DNA of 64,000 nt from Phycisphaerales bacterium (GCA_016699835.1 CP064987.1:1488001-1552000), one strand, 5' to 3'. Counted from the stretch's first letter, positions 25,608 through 34,455 are shown. A program made the numbers and translations. Notes: generated by a model not told the origin, from the sequence alone.

Positions 25608-25741
25608 GGTTCGTATCCCAACGTGAACCGAGGTGGAATCTAGGTGAAGACGAGGTGAAAATGAGGTATAAACCCATCCGCGCCCCGAGACGGCGTGGGC
25701 GACTTTCGCCGGGCCGCCATCACGCGAAAGATAGCCCGGGC

Positions 25742-26083
25742 ATGCCGCCAATCGACGCACCCATCTCGATCGACCTGAAGAAGGACGAGGCCCTGACGAT
25801 TCGCTGGGGCGATGGACGCGTCTCGCGCTATGAGATTCCCTATCTCCGGCGGATGTCGCCCTCGGCCGACGCCAGGCACCTCCGCGACGAGATCGAGACG
25901 AACCCGCTGGTGATCCTGCCGTCGAGCCGGGTCGGAAGGGGAGAAGGAAGTGGCGGTGTTGTGGCCACCGACGCGGAACTCGTGGGGAACTACGCGATCC
26001 GCATCACCTTCAGCGACGGGCACTCGACGGGGATCTATTCGTGGCGCTACCTGCGCGAGATCGATCCGGAGAAGGAGCGATGA
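25742..26083 (+). CDS. DUF971 protein (gamma-butyrobetaine hydroxylase-like N-domain)
   Basis: A 113-residue protein. LTIRWGDGRVSRYEIPYLRR and the closing FSDGHSTGIYSWRYLREI are the two conserved blocks of the DUF971 domain, found alone in bacteria or fused to hydroxylases and to Mrp/ApbC-type Fe-S proteins; its own role is unclear. Between them is a small Gly/Ser insert (GRGEGSGGVV). The stop overlaps the recG start codon (ATGA), so the two are translationally coupled. Confidence 0.85.
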   Translation: MPPIDAPISIDLKKDEALTIRWGDGRVSRYEIPYLRRMSPSADARHLRDEIETNPLVILPSSRVGRGEGSGGVVATDAELVGNYAIRITFSDGHSTGIYSWRYLREIDPEKER

Positions 26084-28419
26084 CGCGCAAGGCCGAGGTG
26101 CAACGCCCGCAGACCGCGGATCGTCAGGAGCCGCGCGAAGGCGACGTTTCGCCGATCACGCTCACGACGAGCGTCGCCAATGTCCGCGGCATCACCCCCG
26201 CCGTGGCTCGCGCGCTCAAGGGCATGGGCCTCCACAACGTCGGCACGCTCATCGCCCACATTCCACTTCGCCATGAGTTCGTCGGGGGCGAGGCGACGAT
26301 CGCGCAACTCGAGGGGCCACGCCCCCCCACCCACACGCGGCACGCCCCGGCCACCGCCCCGGCGACGAATCCAAATCCATCTCACTCGAACGCATCCAAC
26401 GCAACCGAGGGTGATGACGGTGGGAGCCGCGTCGGGCAGATCGTCACCGCGCGGGCCGAGGTCATCGCCACGCGACCCGTGCGCACCGGTCGCCGCCCAC
26501 GCCTCGAAGTCATCCTCGACGACGGCACGGGGCGGCTCGACATCGTCTTCTTCGGCATGCTCTACCTCGCCGATCGCCTCAAGCCCGGCGAGTGGGTCAA
26601 GGTCGAGGGGAAACTCCAACGGCGGGGCCCGGGCTTGCAGATGGTGAACCCGCGCGTCGAGGCGTCGAGTCCTCGCGGCGAGATTGGCCCGCGCGAAAAT
26701 GCAAGTCCTCGCGACAATGCAGGACATCGCGACGATGCCGACGCCACCAGCGACGCCGACGACGCCGGGCACATCCGCCCCGTCTATCCCGCGACCGAGA
26801 GTCTCCCCTCCGCACGCATCGCCAGGGCCATCTCCCGCGTCCTCGACCACGCGCTCCCGCTGATCGAGGACCACTTCGACGACGCGTATCGCGCCGAGAA
26901 ATCACTCCCGCCGCTGCGTGAGGCGTATCGCATGCTCCATCGCCCCGTGACGATGGACGAGACGCTCGCGGCGCGCCGGCGACTGGCGTACGACGAACTC
27001 TTCCTCCTGCAACTCGGCGTCGCGATGAAGCGCTCGCACCTGCGCGTCACGATGAAGGCCCCGGCCCTCAGGCACAACGCCGCCATCGATCGGCATATCC
27101 GCGATCGCCTGCCCTTCACGCTCACCAAAGCCCAGGACAGCGTCGTCGCCGACCTCGTTCGCGATCTCACGAGTGACACGCCGACGAATCGCTTGATCCA
27201 AGGCGATGTGGGTTCCGGCAAGACCGCCGTTGCGGTCTACGCGATGCTGATGGGCGTCGCCGACGGGCACCAGGCCTCGCTCATGGCGCCCACCGAGATC
27301 CTCGCCGAGCAGCACTTCGCCACGATCTCGCGCCTTCTCGAGGGCTCGCGCGTCCGCGTTGCGCTCCTGACCGGAAGCACGCCGACGCGCGCCAATCGCG
27401 AGTCCCTCCTCGCGCGGCTCGCCGCGGGCGAGATCGACATCCTCATCGGCACGCACGCGCTCCTCACCCAGGGCGTCGAGTACAAGTCGCTCGCCGTCGC
27501 GATCGTCGATGAGCAGCACCGCTTTGGCGTCTCGCAGCGCGCCACGCTCCGCGCGAAGGGCAAGGAGACCGGCGTCGTACCCCACGTCATCGTCATGACC
27601 GCGACGCCCATCCCACGCACGCTCGCGATCACGCTCTTTGGCGATCTCGATGTCTCGACGATCGCCGGGCTCCCGCCGGGGCGGAAGCCCGTCAAGACCC
27701 GCGTCGCGACCAACACGCAGCGCACCATGGTCTATGCCGAGGTCCTCCGCCGCCTCAACCAGGGCGAGCAGGCCTTCATCGTTGCCCCTGCGATCGATGG
27801 CAAGCCCGCGAGCGACACCAAGGCCGTGCGCGATCTTGTGAAGGAACTCGAGGCCCACATTCCGGGCAAGCGTCTCGCCGCGATGCATGGCGATCTCTCC
27901 CGCGACACGCGCGACGCCATCATGGAGCGATTCCGCCTCGGGCAGATCGACGCTCTCGTCGCCACCACCGTCATCGAGGTCGGCGTCGACATCCCCAACG
28001 CCACCATCATGATCGTCGAGGACGCCGACCGCTTCGGGCTTGCCCAACTCCACCAACTCCGCGGACGCGTCGGGCGCGGCGACAAGCCCTCGCTCTGCGT
28101 CCTCATCGCCGATGTCAAAGGCGACGACGCCCAGGCGCGACTCCAGGTCCTTGAAACCTCCAACGATGGCTTCGTCATCGCCGAGAAGGACTTCGAACTG
28201 CGTGGACCTGGCGAACTCTTCGGCACGCGCCAGTCCGGCCTCATGCCCTTCAAGGTCGCCGACCTCGCGCGCGACGTCGATCTTCTCGCCATGGCCCGGC
28301 GCGATGCCGCCCAATGGATCGTCGCTTCGCCGCGCCTCCGAAACCCCGCCGAGGCCCTGCTCCGACGTCGGCTCCTCAAGGCCCACGGCGAATGGCTCGG
28401 CCTCGCCGACGTGGGGTAG
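26080..28419 (+). CDS. recG: ATP-dependent DNA helicase RecG
   Basis: A 779-residue helicase that reverses stalled forks and branch-migrates Holliday junctions. The N-terminal wedge/OB domain (RAEVIATRPVRTGRRPRLEV) is followed by the helicase core with GDVGSGKT (about 375-382), DEQHRFG (about 477), MTATPIPRT and the QLRGRVGRG motif VI. The length exceeds E. coli RecG (693) because of low-complexity inserts in the wedge: one around residues 85-110 (Thr/Pro/Asn/Ser-rich) and one around 200-230 made of 18-base repeats (ASPRDN, AGHRDD, ADATSD). Coupled to the DUF971 gene upstream. Confidence 0.94.
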   Translation: MTRKAEVQRPQTADRQEPREGDVSPITLTTSVANVRGITPAVARALKGMGLHNVGTLIAHIPLRHEFVGGEATIAQLEGPRPPTHTRHAPATAPATNPNPSHSNASNATEGDDGGSRVGQIVTARAEVIATRPVRTGRRPRLEVILDDGTGRLDIVFFGMLYLADRLKPGEWVKVEGKLQRRGPGLQMVNPRVEASSPRGEIGPRENASPRDNAGHRDDADATSDADDAGHIRPVYPATESLPSARIARAISRVLDHALPLIEDHFDDAYRAEKSLPPLREAYRMLHRPVTMDETLAARRRLAYDELFLLQLGVAMKRSHLRVTMKAPALRHNAAIDRHIRDRLPFTLTKAQDSVVADLVRDLTSDTPTNRLIQGDVGSGKTAVAVYAMLMGVADGHQASLMAPTEILAEQHFATISRLLEGSRVRVALLTGSTPTRANRESLLARLAAGEIDILIGTHALLTQGVEYKSLAVAIVDEQHRFGVSQRATLRAKGKETGVVPHVIVMTATPIPRTLAITLFGDLDVSTIAGLPPGRKPVKTRVATNTQRTMVYAEVLRRLNQGEQAFIVAPAIDGKPASDTKAVRDLVKELEAHIPGKRLAAMHGDLSRDTRDAIMERFRLGQIDALVATTVIEVGVDIPNATIMIVEDADRFGLAQLHQLRGRVGRGDKPSLCVLIADVKGDDAQARLQVLETSNDGFVIAEKDFELRGPGELFGTRQSGLMPFKVADLARDVDLLAMARRDAAQWIVASPRLRNPAEALLRRRLLKAHGEWLGLADVG

Positions 28420-28540
28420 GCACAACTCCGTGCCCCAACTTCCCAGATTCACACATCTCCGTGTCCCCATCACGAACCCGACTCGCCGCAACCGATCCTT
28501 CCATCTTCCGCGTCCCCCATGACTCGCACACCAAAACGGG

Positions 28541-28546
28541 TATAGT
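28541..28546 (+). promoter_or_regulatory. Candidate -10 box for a leaderless mRNA
   Basis: TATAGT ends seven bases before the ATG at 28554, with no ribosome binding site between. Equivalent hexamers precede many other genes here (1766 TACGAT, 29431 TACAGT, 32524 TACACT, 45874 TACAAT, 46944 TACAAT, 48863 TACGAT, 63104 TATAGT). Confidence 0.5.
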
Positions 28547-28553
28547 GATCGCC

Positions 28554-29126
28554 ATGTCCAACGGGTTGCACGAACGTCTGCGCGAGGCCGGCGGCAGCAA
28601 GAGTTACCGCCACATCGGCGAACTCACCAACACCCACCCCGAGACCGTCCGCCGGTACATGCAGGGCCAGGCCCCCGCTGTCGAGTTCATCGCCGCCTTC
28701 GCCCACGCCATGGGACTCAACATCGACTGGCTCCTGACCGGTCGCGGCCCGATGAAGGCCTCCGAGGTCAAGGCCTACACCCTCAGCGAGGCCAACGCGT
28801 CTGAGCTCCTCACCGCGATGGCCAACACCATCGAGGACCTCATCACCCGCGTCGAACGTCTCGAACTCTTCCTGAATACACTCGAATCTCGCGTCCGTGC
28901 GGCATGGTCGCCGCCGGCGTCATCGTCTCAGACGGATCGCCCCACGCCGCATCACGCCTCTGCCGCCACTGCCGACCATGGCCAGGCCCAAGCCAAACCA
29001 GACGCGACCCTCGAGGCCAAGCCGGTCCACGCCGCCGACCGGCGCCGCGCCGGTTCCATCGCCGACGCTCTCCCCGGCGGACCACGTGCAGATGCTGGTG
29101 GAACTCCTCCAGCCCACGGGGCCTGA
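28554..29126 (+). CDS. Helix-turn-helix DNA-binding protein
   Basis: A 190-residue protein. Residues 1-65 are an XRE-like HTH (SYRHIGELTNTHPETVRRYM, then EFIAAFAHAMGLNIDWLLTG), the arrangement seen in small phage-type or planctomycete regulators. Residues 78-108 form a leucine-rich helix (MANTIEDLITRVERLELFL) that may dimerise. The last 75 residues are Pro/Ala/Asp-rich and overlap the next gene by 149 bases in another frame. Targets are unknown. Confidence 0.7.
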   Translation: MSNGLHERLREAGGSKSYRHIGELTNTHPETVRRYMQGQAPAVEFIAAFAHAMGLNIDWLLTGRGPMKASEVKAYTLSEANASELLTAMANTIEDLITRVERLELFLNTLESRVRAAWSPPASSSQTDRPTPHHASAATADHGQAQAKPDATLEAKPVHAADRRRAGSIADALPGGPRADAGGTPPAHGA

Positions 29127-29397
29127 CCTCGCGCGGCGCTGGCTCGCCGCCCTCCTGAGCATCCCGCGTGACGAGCGGCTCGCCGCCGTCGAGGCCATCG
29201 AGCACCGCATCGCCACGCTCTACGCCCAGCACGACGACACCTTCAACGCCGCGACCGAACCCGGTGGCCGCGAGATCCACGTCATCTCCTCGCCCATCCA
29301 ACGCGACGGCTACACCGAGCACACCGAGACCACCTACTCCACCACCAAGCGCCCCGCCGTCCCCGCGCCCAAGCGTGCCGCACGCAGGTCGCGCTGA
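28978..29397 (+). CDS. Hypothetical protein overlapping the HTH gene
   Basis: A 139-residue protein not recognised. Residues 1-40 are Pro/Ser/Arg-rich. Residues 40-90 form a helical domain (DHVQMLVELLQP, RRWLAALLSIPRDERLAAVEAI), and the tail has HVISSPIQRDGYTEHTETTY. The ATG at 28978 lies inside the low-complexity end of the HTH gene. The overlap is unusually long, so either this gene starts later or the two were once one gene joined by a frameshift in the linker. Confidence 0.5.
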   Translation: MARPKPNQTRPSRPSRSTPPTGAAPVPSPTLSPADHVQMLVELLQPTGPDLARRWLAALLSIPRDERLAAVEAIEHRIATLYAQHDDTFNAATEPGGREIHVISSPIQRDGYTEHTETTYSTTKRPAVPAPKRAARRSR

Positions 29398-29442
29398 TCC
29401 ACGCCGCGGGGCAATCCCGCGCCATCTCCATACAGTCCCTTC

Positions 29443-31248
29443 ATGTCCAAGAACGCGGAACTCGCGAGCGTCCTCGAGTCCATCGCCCGGATGCTCGATG
29501 TCCTCGGCGAGGACTCCTTCAAGTCCATCGCCCACACCCGCGCCGCCCGCGCGATCGAGGCCCTCCCCACCGACATCTGCACCATGTCCAAAGAGGAGAT
29601 CCTCGCCCTCGAGGGGATCGGCAAGAAACTCGCCGACAAGATCGTCGAGTTCTGCACCACCGGCGACATCAAGGAGTACGAGGAACTCCGCGCCAAAGTC
29701 CCCGCCGGCGTCCTCGCCCTGATGGAAGTCCCCGGCATCGGCCCCAAGACCGCGAGCGTCATGTGGAAGCAGGGGCACATCGAGGACATCCCCGCCCTCG
29801 AGCGCGCCATCGCCGACGGAAGCCTCCAGACACTCCCGCGCATGGGCGCCAAGACCGTCGAGAAGATCGCCCAGTCCCTCGCCTTCGTTAAGACATCGGG
29901 CAAACGCCTCTCCCTCGGCCCCGCGTGGGCCATCGCGCAGGTCTTCCTCGAACGCCTGCGCGAATCTCCCGACGTCACCAGAGCCGAGGCCGCGGGCTCG
30001 CTCCGCCGCGGCAAGGAGTCCATCGGCGACATCGACATCCTCGTCGCCCTGAAGAAGGGCCACGAGAAACACGCCGAGCGTGTGATGCATCTCTTCACCT
30101 CAACGCCCGGCGTCACCCAGACCCTCGCCTCGGGCGAGAGCAAGGCCTCCGTCCGCTACAAGACCACCGACAACACCGGCCGATGGAAGATCGACAACGA
30201 CGGCGACGGCGCCGTCCAGATCGACCTGCGCGTCCTCCCCCTCTCCTCCTGGGGCAGCGGCCTCATGTACTTCACCGGGAGCAAGGAACACAACATCCGC
30301 CTGCGCGGGCGGGCCCTCGATCTCGGCCTCACCCTCAACGACTGGGGCCTCTTCCCCATCGACGAGGAGAAGACCGCCCCCCACCTCCGCGGCGTCACGC
30401 CTGTCGCCGGCGCCACCGAGGAGGAGATCTACGCGAAACTCAACCTCCCCTGGATCCCCCCCGAGATGCGCGAGGATCGCGGCGAGTGCGACCTCGCGTC
30501 CATCCCGAACCTCATCGTACTCGCCGACATCCAGGCCGAACTCCACGCCCACACCACCGCGAGCGATGGCCTCCTCTCCCTCGACGAACTCGCCGAACTC
30601 GCCCTGAAACGCGGCTTCCACACCCTCGCCGTCACCGACCACTCCAGGAGTTCCGTCCAGGCCAATGGCCTCTCTATCGAGCGCCTCCTCGCCCAGGTCG
30701 AGACCATCAACAGCGCCAAATCCAAATGGAAGAAGAAGGGCCTCGCCCTCCTGACCGGCAGCGAGGTGGACATCCTCGCCGACGGCACGCTCGACTTTGA
30801 CGACAAGGTCTTGAAGCAACTCGACGTCGTCGTCGCCTCGCCCCACGCCGCCCTCTCGCAGGACCCCGAGACCTGCACCAAGCGCCTCGTGAGGGCCGTC
30901 TCGCACCCGCTGGTCCACATCCTCGGCCACCCCACAGGCCGCCTCGTCGGCAAGCGCAAGGGCCTCGAGCCTGACATGACCAAACTCATATCGGCCGCGA
31001 AGACGCACCACACCGCCCTGGAGATCAACGCCCACTGGATGCGTCTCGACCTCCGCGACGCCCACGTCCGCCTCGCCGTCGAGGCTGGGTGCACGATCGC
31101 GATCGATTGCGACGTCCACGCCGCCGAGGACTACGACAACCTCCGCTTCGGCGTCATGACCGCCCGCCGCGGCTGGTGCCCCAAGGCGCTGTGCCTCAAC
31201 ACCTGGCCCCAGAAGAAACTCCACGACTGGCTCAGCGCGAAGCGCTGA
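29443..31248 (+). CDS. polX: DNA polymerase/3'-5' exonuclease PolX
   Basis: A 601-residue family X polymerase for base-excision gap filling. In order: an 8-kDa-like HhH domain (LEGIGKKLADKIVEF, VPGIGPKTASVMW), the nucleotidyltransferase core with AGSLRRGKESIGDIDILV (metal Asp pair in GDID), and a C-terminal PHP phosphoesterase domain from about residue 365 (ELHAHTTASDGLLSLDEL, VTDHSRS, HILGHPTGRL). The size and order match bacterial PolX. A TACAGT box six bases before the ATG points to a leaderless mRNA. It converges on the 31491-32150 gene. Confidence 0.95.
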   Translation: MSKNAELASVLESIARMLDVLGEDSFKSIAHTRAARAIEALPTDICTMSKEEILALEGIGKKLADKIVEFCTTGDIKEYEELRAKVPAGVLALMEVPGIGPKTASVMWKQGHIEDIPALERAIADGSLQTLPRMGAKTVEKIAQSLAFVKTSGKRLSLGPAWAIAQVFLERLRESPDVTRAEAAGSLRRGKESIGDIDILVALKKGHEKHAERVMHLFTSTPGVTQTLASGESKASVRYKTTDNTGRWKIDNDGDGAVQIDLRVLPLSSWGSGLMYFTGSKEHNIRLRGRALDLGLTLNDWGLFPIDEEKTAPHLRGVTPVAGATEEEIYAKLNLPWIPPEMREDRGECDLASIPNLIVLADIQAELHAHTTASDGLLSLDELAELALKRGFHTLAVTDHSRSSVQANGLSIERLLAQVETINSAKSKWKKKGLALLTGSEVDILADGTLDFDDKVLKQLDVVVASPHAALSQDPETCTKRLVRAVSHPLVHILGHPTGRLVGKRKGLEPDMTKLISAAKTHHTALEINAHWMRLDLRDAHVRLAVEAGCTIAIDCDVHAAEDYDNLRFGVMTARRGWCPKALCLNTWPQKKLHDWLSAKR

Positions 31249-31285
31249 CGCTTCCGGAGATTCGATACCACCGCTGCGCTCGGGG

Positions 31286-31309
31286 GTACCACCACGCTCC
31301 GCGTGGTGT
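31286..31309. repeat. Family B palindrome
   Basis: GTACCACCACGCTCCGCGTG continues to a full hairpin CACCACGC-TCC-GCGTGGTG (31290-31308). The same 22 bases occur in inverted orientation at 60454-60475 and a shortened form lies at 39460-39476. It sits between two convergent genes. Confidence 0.75.
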
Positions 31310-31375
31310 CCGTTCTTCTCTCCGCTCCCTCACCCACCCCCGACGCGCACGCCCACTCCATCGCCATATAACAAA

Positions 31376-31399
31376 CCACCCGCCGTCGTCGGCGGGTGG
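31376..31399 (-). terminator. Terminator of the minus-strand 31491-32150 gene
   Basis: CCACCCGCCG and CGGCGGGTGG form a perfect 10-bp stem with loop TCGT. Read on the minus strand it is followed by TTTGTTATAT. It lies about 90 bases past the end of the 31491-32150 gene. Confidence 0.75.
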
Positions 31400-31490
31400 A
31401 TGAGCACACAGGGTGAAGTGTCGAAAAGTCTCTCGCGTGCCCACGCGACTCCTTCGCGCCGCAAAGTGCCCAGGCCGCGTCGCGAAGCGT

Positions 31491-32150
31491 TCAGGCCGCA
31501 ATCGTCGCCTGGGATTGCTCCCCCCACGGCCCGCGCTCGCCCGTGGGCGAGACCCACCGCAGCCAGTAGAACGCGGTCTTGCCACCCTCGGCCGAGTTGA
31601 AGTTCACGACAAAGGGCGAACTGGTGTCGACGGCGACGAACCGCAACTCGCCCTCGCCCGCCGGGGGCGCGTCGCCGACCTTGTTCCAGATCTCGACGCC
31701 CAGGACGCCCGCGGGCTTGGCCTTGCGATTCGGCGTGGTCTCGTCGGCGAAGCGCAGCGTGTGCTGCAACCGGTTGCCACACTCGATGACGCAGATGGGC
31801 GCGCTCGTCGGCGGCCCGATGGGCGACGGCTCGGCGGCGACGGTGATCCCCAGCGCGGCCTTCTCGGCGTCGGTCACGTCGGGGGAGGCCTGCAACCGGC
31901 GCACGAGGGGTCGCACGGCCGCCGTGAGATCGGCCCGGCGATCGTCCTTGTTCTGCGTCGCGCCCAATGCCGCGGCCCGCGCCGCGATCTGCGCGGCGAA
32001 GGCGGTGTTGAAGGCCGTCTGCCCGCTGGTGATCGGCAGCATGTCGGCCGCGTTGAGATCGAGATCGACGAGATGGGCGTTGGCATAGGTGACAAAGTTC
32101 GCGACCCACGCCTGGAAGTCCGCGTCGGGCCCTGGGATGTAATCCGCCAT
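31491..32150 (-). CDS. Planctomycete protein with C-terminal fibronectin-like domain (paralogue 1)
   Basis: A 219-residue protein. The N-terminal half (residues 1-105) is Ala-rich helical (FQAWVANFVTYANAHL, QIAARAAALGATQNKDD). The C-terminal half is beta-rich and ends with FYWLRWVSPTGERGPWGEQ, a fibronectin-like pattern. It is clearly paralogous to 39105-39800: both start with a (P/R)xADADF motif and share NRLQHTLRFADETTP-type and RGPW-type blocks. The family is frequent in planctomycetes and of unknown function; no signal peptide is present. SD-like ACGGAGACC precedes the ATG. Confidence 0.7.
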   Translation of the reverse strand: MADYIPGPDADFQAWVANFVTYANAHLVDLDLNAADMLPITSGQTAFNTAFAAQIAARAAALGATQNKDDRRADLTAAVRPLVRRLQASPDVTDAEKAALGITVAAEPSPIGPPTSAPICVIECGNRLQHTLRFADETTPNRKAKPAGVLGVEIWNKVGDAPPAGEGELRFVAVDTSSPFVVNFNSAEGGKTAFYWLRWVSPTGERGPWGEQSQATIAA

Positions 32151-32536
32151 GACGGTCTCCGTTCTTTGTTGGGTACCTCGACGCCCAGCGTGGGGCGTGT
32201 TCCAGTACCGCAATCGCCGGCGGCTTGTCCATATGGCCCCGGGCACACAACCCCAGGCCCTCCCCCCGCCGCCCAAGCCGCCCAGAGCACGCAGGAGGAG
32301 CACGGCAGGTCGATCGGCCGATCGAGATGGGTAAGTCGCGTGAACGTCCAGAATTCACGCATCGAGTTCGGGGGATGGGGTGGTCCAGAGGGTACTGGAG
32401 GGACACGTGCCACTGATAATGATCGTGCATGCAGTTGGTTTCGCTGGTCATGCGGTCATGGCTCGGAATCCCCAACAGATTGTGGTTGTAGATACACTCA
32501 ACGTATCCCGTAGTTGAATGCCGTACACTGTCCACG
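32151..32536. other. Divergent intergenic region upstream of the restriction gene
   Basis: 386 bases between two divergent genes. The right 120 bases are AT-richer and end in TACACT (32524-32529), seven bases before the restriction gene ATG. No C-box type inverted repeats that would indicate a controller protein were seen, and no ORF is credible. Confidence 0.4.
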
Positions 32537-33364
32537 ATGCCTCGACCGCCCGCGATCAATCAGGAGATCCAGACGCTCGCCACACGAATGGAGGCCTTTG
32601 AGGCGTCCGAGAGCGTGGCGAATACGGGAACGGGAGCGCGTCGTGAGGGTGAGGACTTTGAGCGGCTAATTGCGCACCTGTGGATCGCGTTCCGTAGGCT
32701 TGCGGAATCCAACGGAGCATCCGTGCGCGTCGTCGCCGGAGTAGGCAGACGGCGCTATGCGGAGTTGGCGATAGGCCCTCGCTCGATTTTCGTTCCCACT
32801 TCTGCATCCGACGGACTCACGGATACGAGCGCCGATCAGTCGCGTTGGTTAGAAGTCGTCTTTGGTGTCACGGATTTGGTGGATGCGTTCCCGAGTGAGG
32901 CCGAGGCGGTTCGGCGATATGCCCCCATCACAGGTCCATATGCTGGACCGACCTATCCGACGATCTACAACGGGCTGACGACCAAGTTTGACGATACCGT
33001 GGTCCTTGTGGATGGCGGCGTACTCCGCGAGAAGATCATGCTGGAGTACAAGACAGCCAAATCGAGCAGAGGGCGCCAGATCGACGGCAACGCGCACGAG
33101 CGGCTCTCATTCCAGATCATGCAGTATCTGGAAGTGGCCACTCGCTACACCAAATGCAGCCTCATGGTCATGGCGAATGGTGCGTTCATCCGCTACCGCA
33201 ACAAGTACCACGTGAACTTCCACGTCCAGGCCGATCGCCTGAAGAACTTCGCGTGGTTCTCGATGGAGCACGCGTGCACGGCAACGGAGTACACTCGATT
33301 CCTCACGGGCCTTCTGTCCTGGCTGTTTGAGGGCACGCCACGCGAACAAGGGAGTGTTCGGTGA
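32537..33364 (+). CDS. Probable type II restriction endonuclease (PD-(D/E)xK)
   Basis: A 275-residue protein. The stretch TKFDDTVVLVDGG followed by REKIMLEYKTAKSS (near residues 155-180) has the D...ExK spacing of the PD-(D/E)xK nuclease core. HERLSFQIMQYLEVA and IRYRNKYHVNFHV resemble the core of several type II enzymes. It overlaps the methyltransferase start by four bases (GTGA), the standard layout of a restriction-modification operon. The recognition site cannot be read from sequence. The TACACT box just before the ATG suggests a leaderless transcript. Confidence 0.75.
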   Translation: MPRPPAINQEIQTLATRMEAFEASESVANTGTGARREGEDFERLIAHLWIAFRRLAESNGASVRVVAGVGRRRYAELAIGPRSIFVPTSASDGLTDTSADQSRWLEVVFGVTDLVDAFPSEAEAVRRYAPITGPYAGPTYPTIYNGLTTKFDDTVVLVDGGVLREKIMLEYKTAKSSRGRQIDGNAHERLSFQIMQYLEVATRYTKCSLMVMANGAFIRYRNKYHVNFHVQADRLKNFAWFSMEHACTATEYTRFLTGLLSWLFEGTPREQGSVR

Positions 33365-34449
33365 TCAAGTACATCGGTTCCAAGCGCACGCTGATCCCCG
33401 TCATCCTCGAAGCCGTGCGGCGTGCTGCGGATGCCCATTCTGTCATCGATCTCTTCTCGGGCACGTCCCGAGTCGGACACGCGCTCAAAGCCGCAGGCTA
33501 CCGCGTCCTCTCGAACGACCATAACTCGTATGCCGCAACGCTCGCCCGCTGCTACGTGCAGGCCGACGCGGAGGACGTGCTCGTTGACGCGAAGAAACTC
33601 GTCCGCGAGTTCAACGCGATGAAGGGCGAGCCGGGATACTTCACCGAGACCTTCTGCGTCCAGTCCCGATTCTTCCAGCCCAAGAACGGGGCCCGCATCG
33701 ACGCCATTCGCGAGGCTATCGCGGCCAAGGGCTTGGAGCCGGAACTCGAAGCGGTGATGCTCGTGTCGCTCATGGAGGCGGCGGATCGGGTGGATTCGAC
33801 CACCGGCTTGCAGATGGCGTATCTGAAAACGTGGGCGCCGCGTGCCCACAACGACCTGGACTTGCGTGTTCCCGAGGTGCTGCCACGCGCCAAGCACGGC
33901 AAGGGTCAAGCCACCTGCCTCGATGCGCTCGAAGCCGTGAAACTCCTTGAGGCCGACGTCGCGTACATCGACCCGCCGTACAACCAACACTCCTACCTGG
34001 GCAACTACCACGCCTGGGAGTCTCTGGTGCGCTGGGACAAGCCCGAGGTCTACGGCATCGCCTGCAAGCGCGTCGATGTCCGTCAGCGTCAGAGCATCTT
34101 CAACTCCCGCCCGAGGTTCGCGGGAGTCATGCGGCAGTTGCTTGCCACCGTCCGCGCCCAGGTGCTGGTCGTCTCCTTCAACAACGAGGGATACCTGGCG
34201 CGCGAGGAGATGGAGTCGATGCTCGCCTCACTCTGGAACGGCGAGGGCAAGGTCACGACCATCGAGAACGACTTCAAGCGGTACGTCGGTGCCCAGATCG
34301 GCATCTACAACCCGCAAGGACAGAAGGTCGGCAAGGTGAGCCACAAGACGAACAAGGAGTACGTCTACGTCGTCTCCCGCGAGTGCCTGGCCGAACGCCT
34401 CGCGCCGCTTCGGGCTGCGCCCGTCGAACAAATGGGCTTGTTCGCCTGA
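33361..34449 (+). CDS. Adenine-specific DNA methyltransferase (D12 class) of an RM system
   Basis: A 362-residue enzyme starting at GTG. Motifs in order: the N-terminal MIKYIGSKR, the SAM-binding DLFSGTSRVGHALK (about 32-45), a long helical target-recognition region, and the catalytic DPPY motif in YIDPPYNQHSYLGNYH near residue 203. The order SAM-site, TRD, DPPY and the GSKR start match the D12/Dam-like alpha class of N6-adenine methyltransferases. It protects DNA from the upstream nuclease. A close paralogue without a nuclease lies at 47655-48776. Confidence 0.9.
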   Translation: MIKYIGSKRTLIPVILEAVRRAADAHSVIDLFSGTSRVGHALKAAGYRVLSNDHNSYAATLARCYVQADAEDVLVDAKKLVREFNAMKGEPGYFTETFCVQSRFFQPKNGARIDAIREAIAAKGLEPELEAVMLVSLMEAADRVDSTTGLQMAYLKTWAPRAHNDLDLRVPEVLPRAKHGKGQATCLDALEAVKLLEADVAYIDPPYNQHSYLGNYHAWESLVRWDKPEVYGIACKRVDVRQRQSIFNSRPRFAGVMRQLLATVRAQVLVVSFNNEGYLAREEMESMLASLWNGEGKVTTIENDFKRYVGAQIGIYNPQGQKVGKVSHKTNKEYVYVVSRECLAERLAPLRAAPVEQMGLFA

Positions 34450-34455
34450 GTCGTG

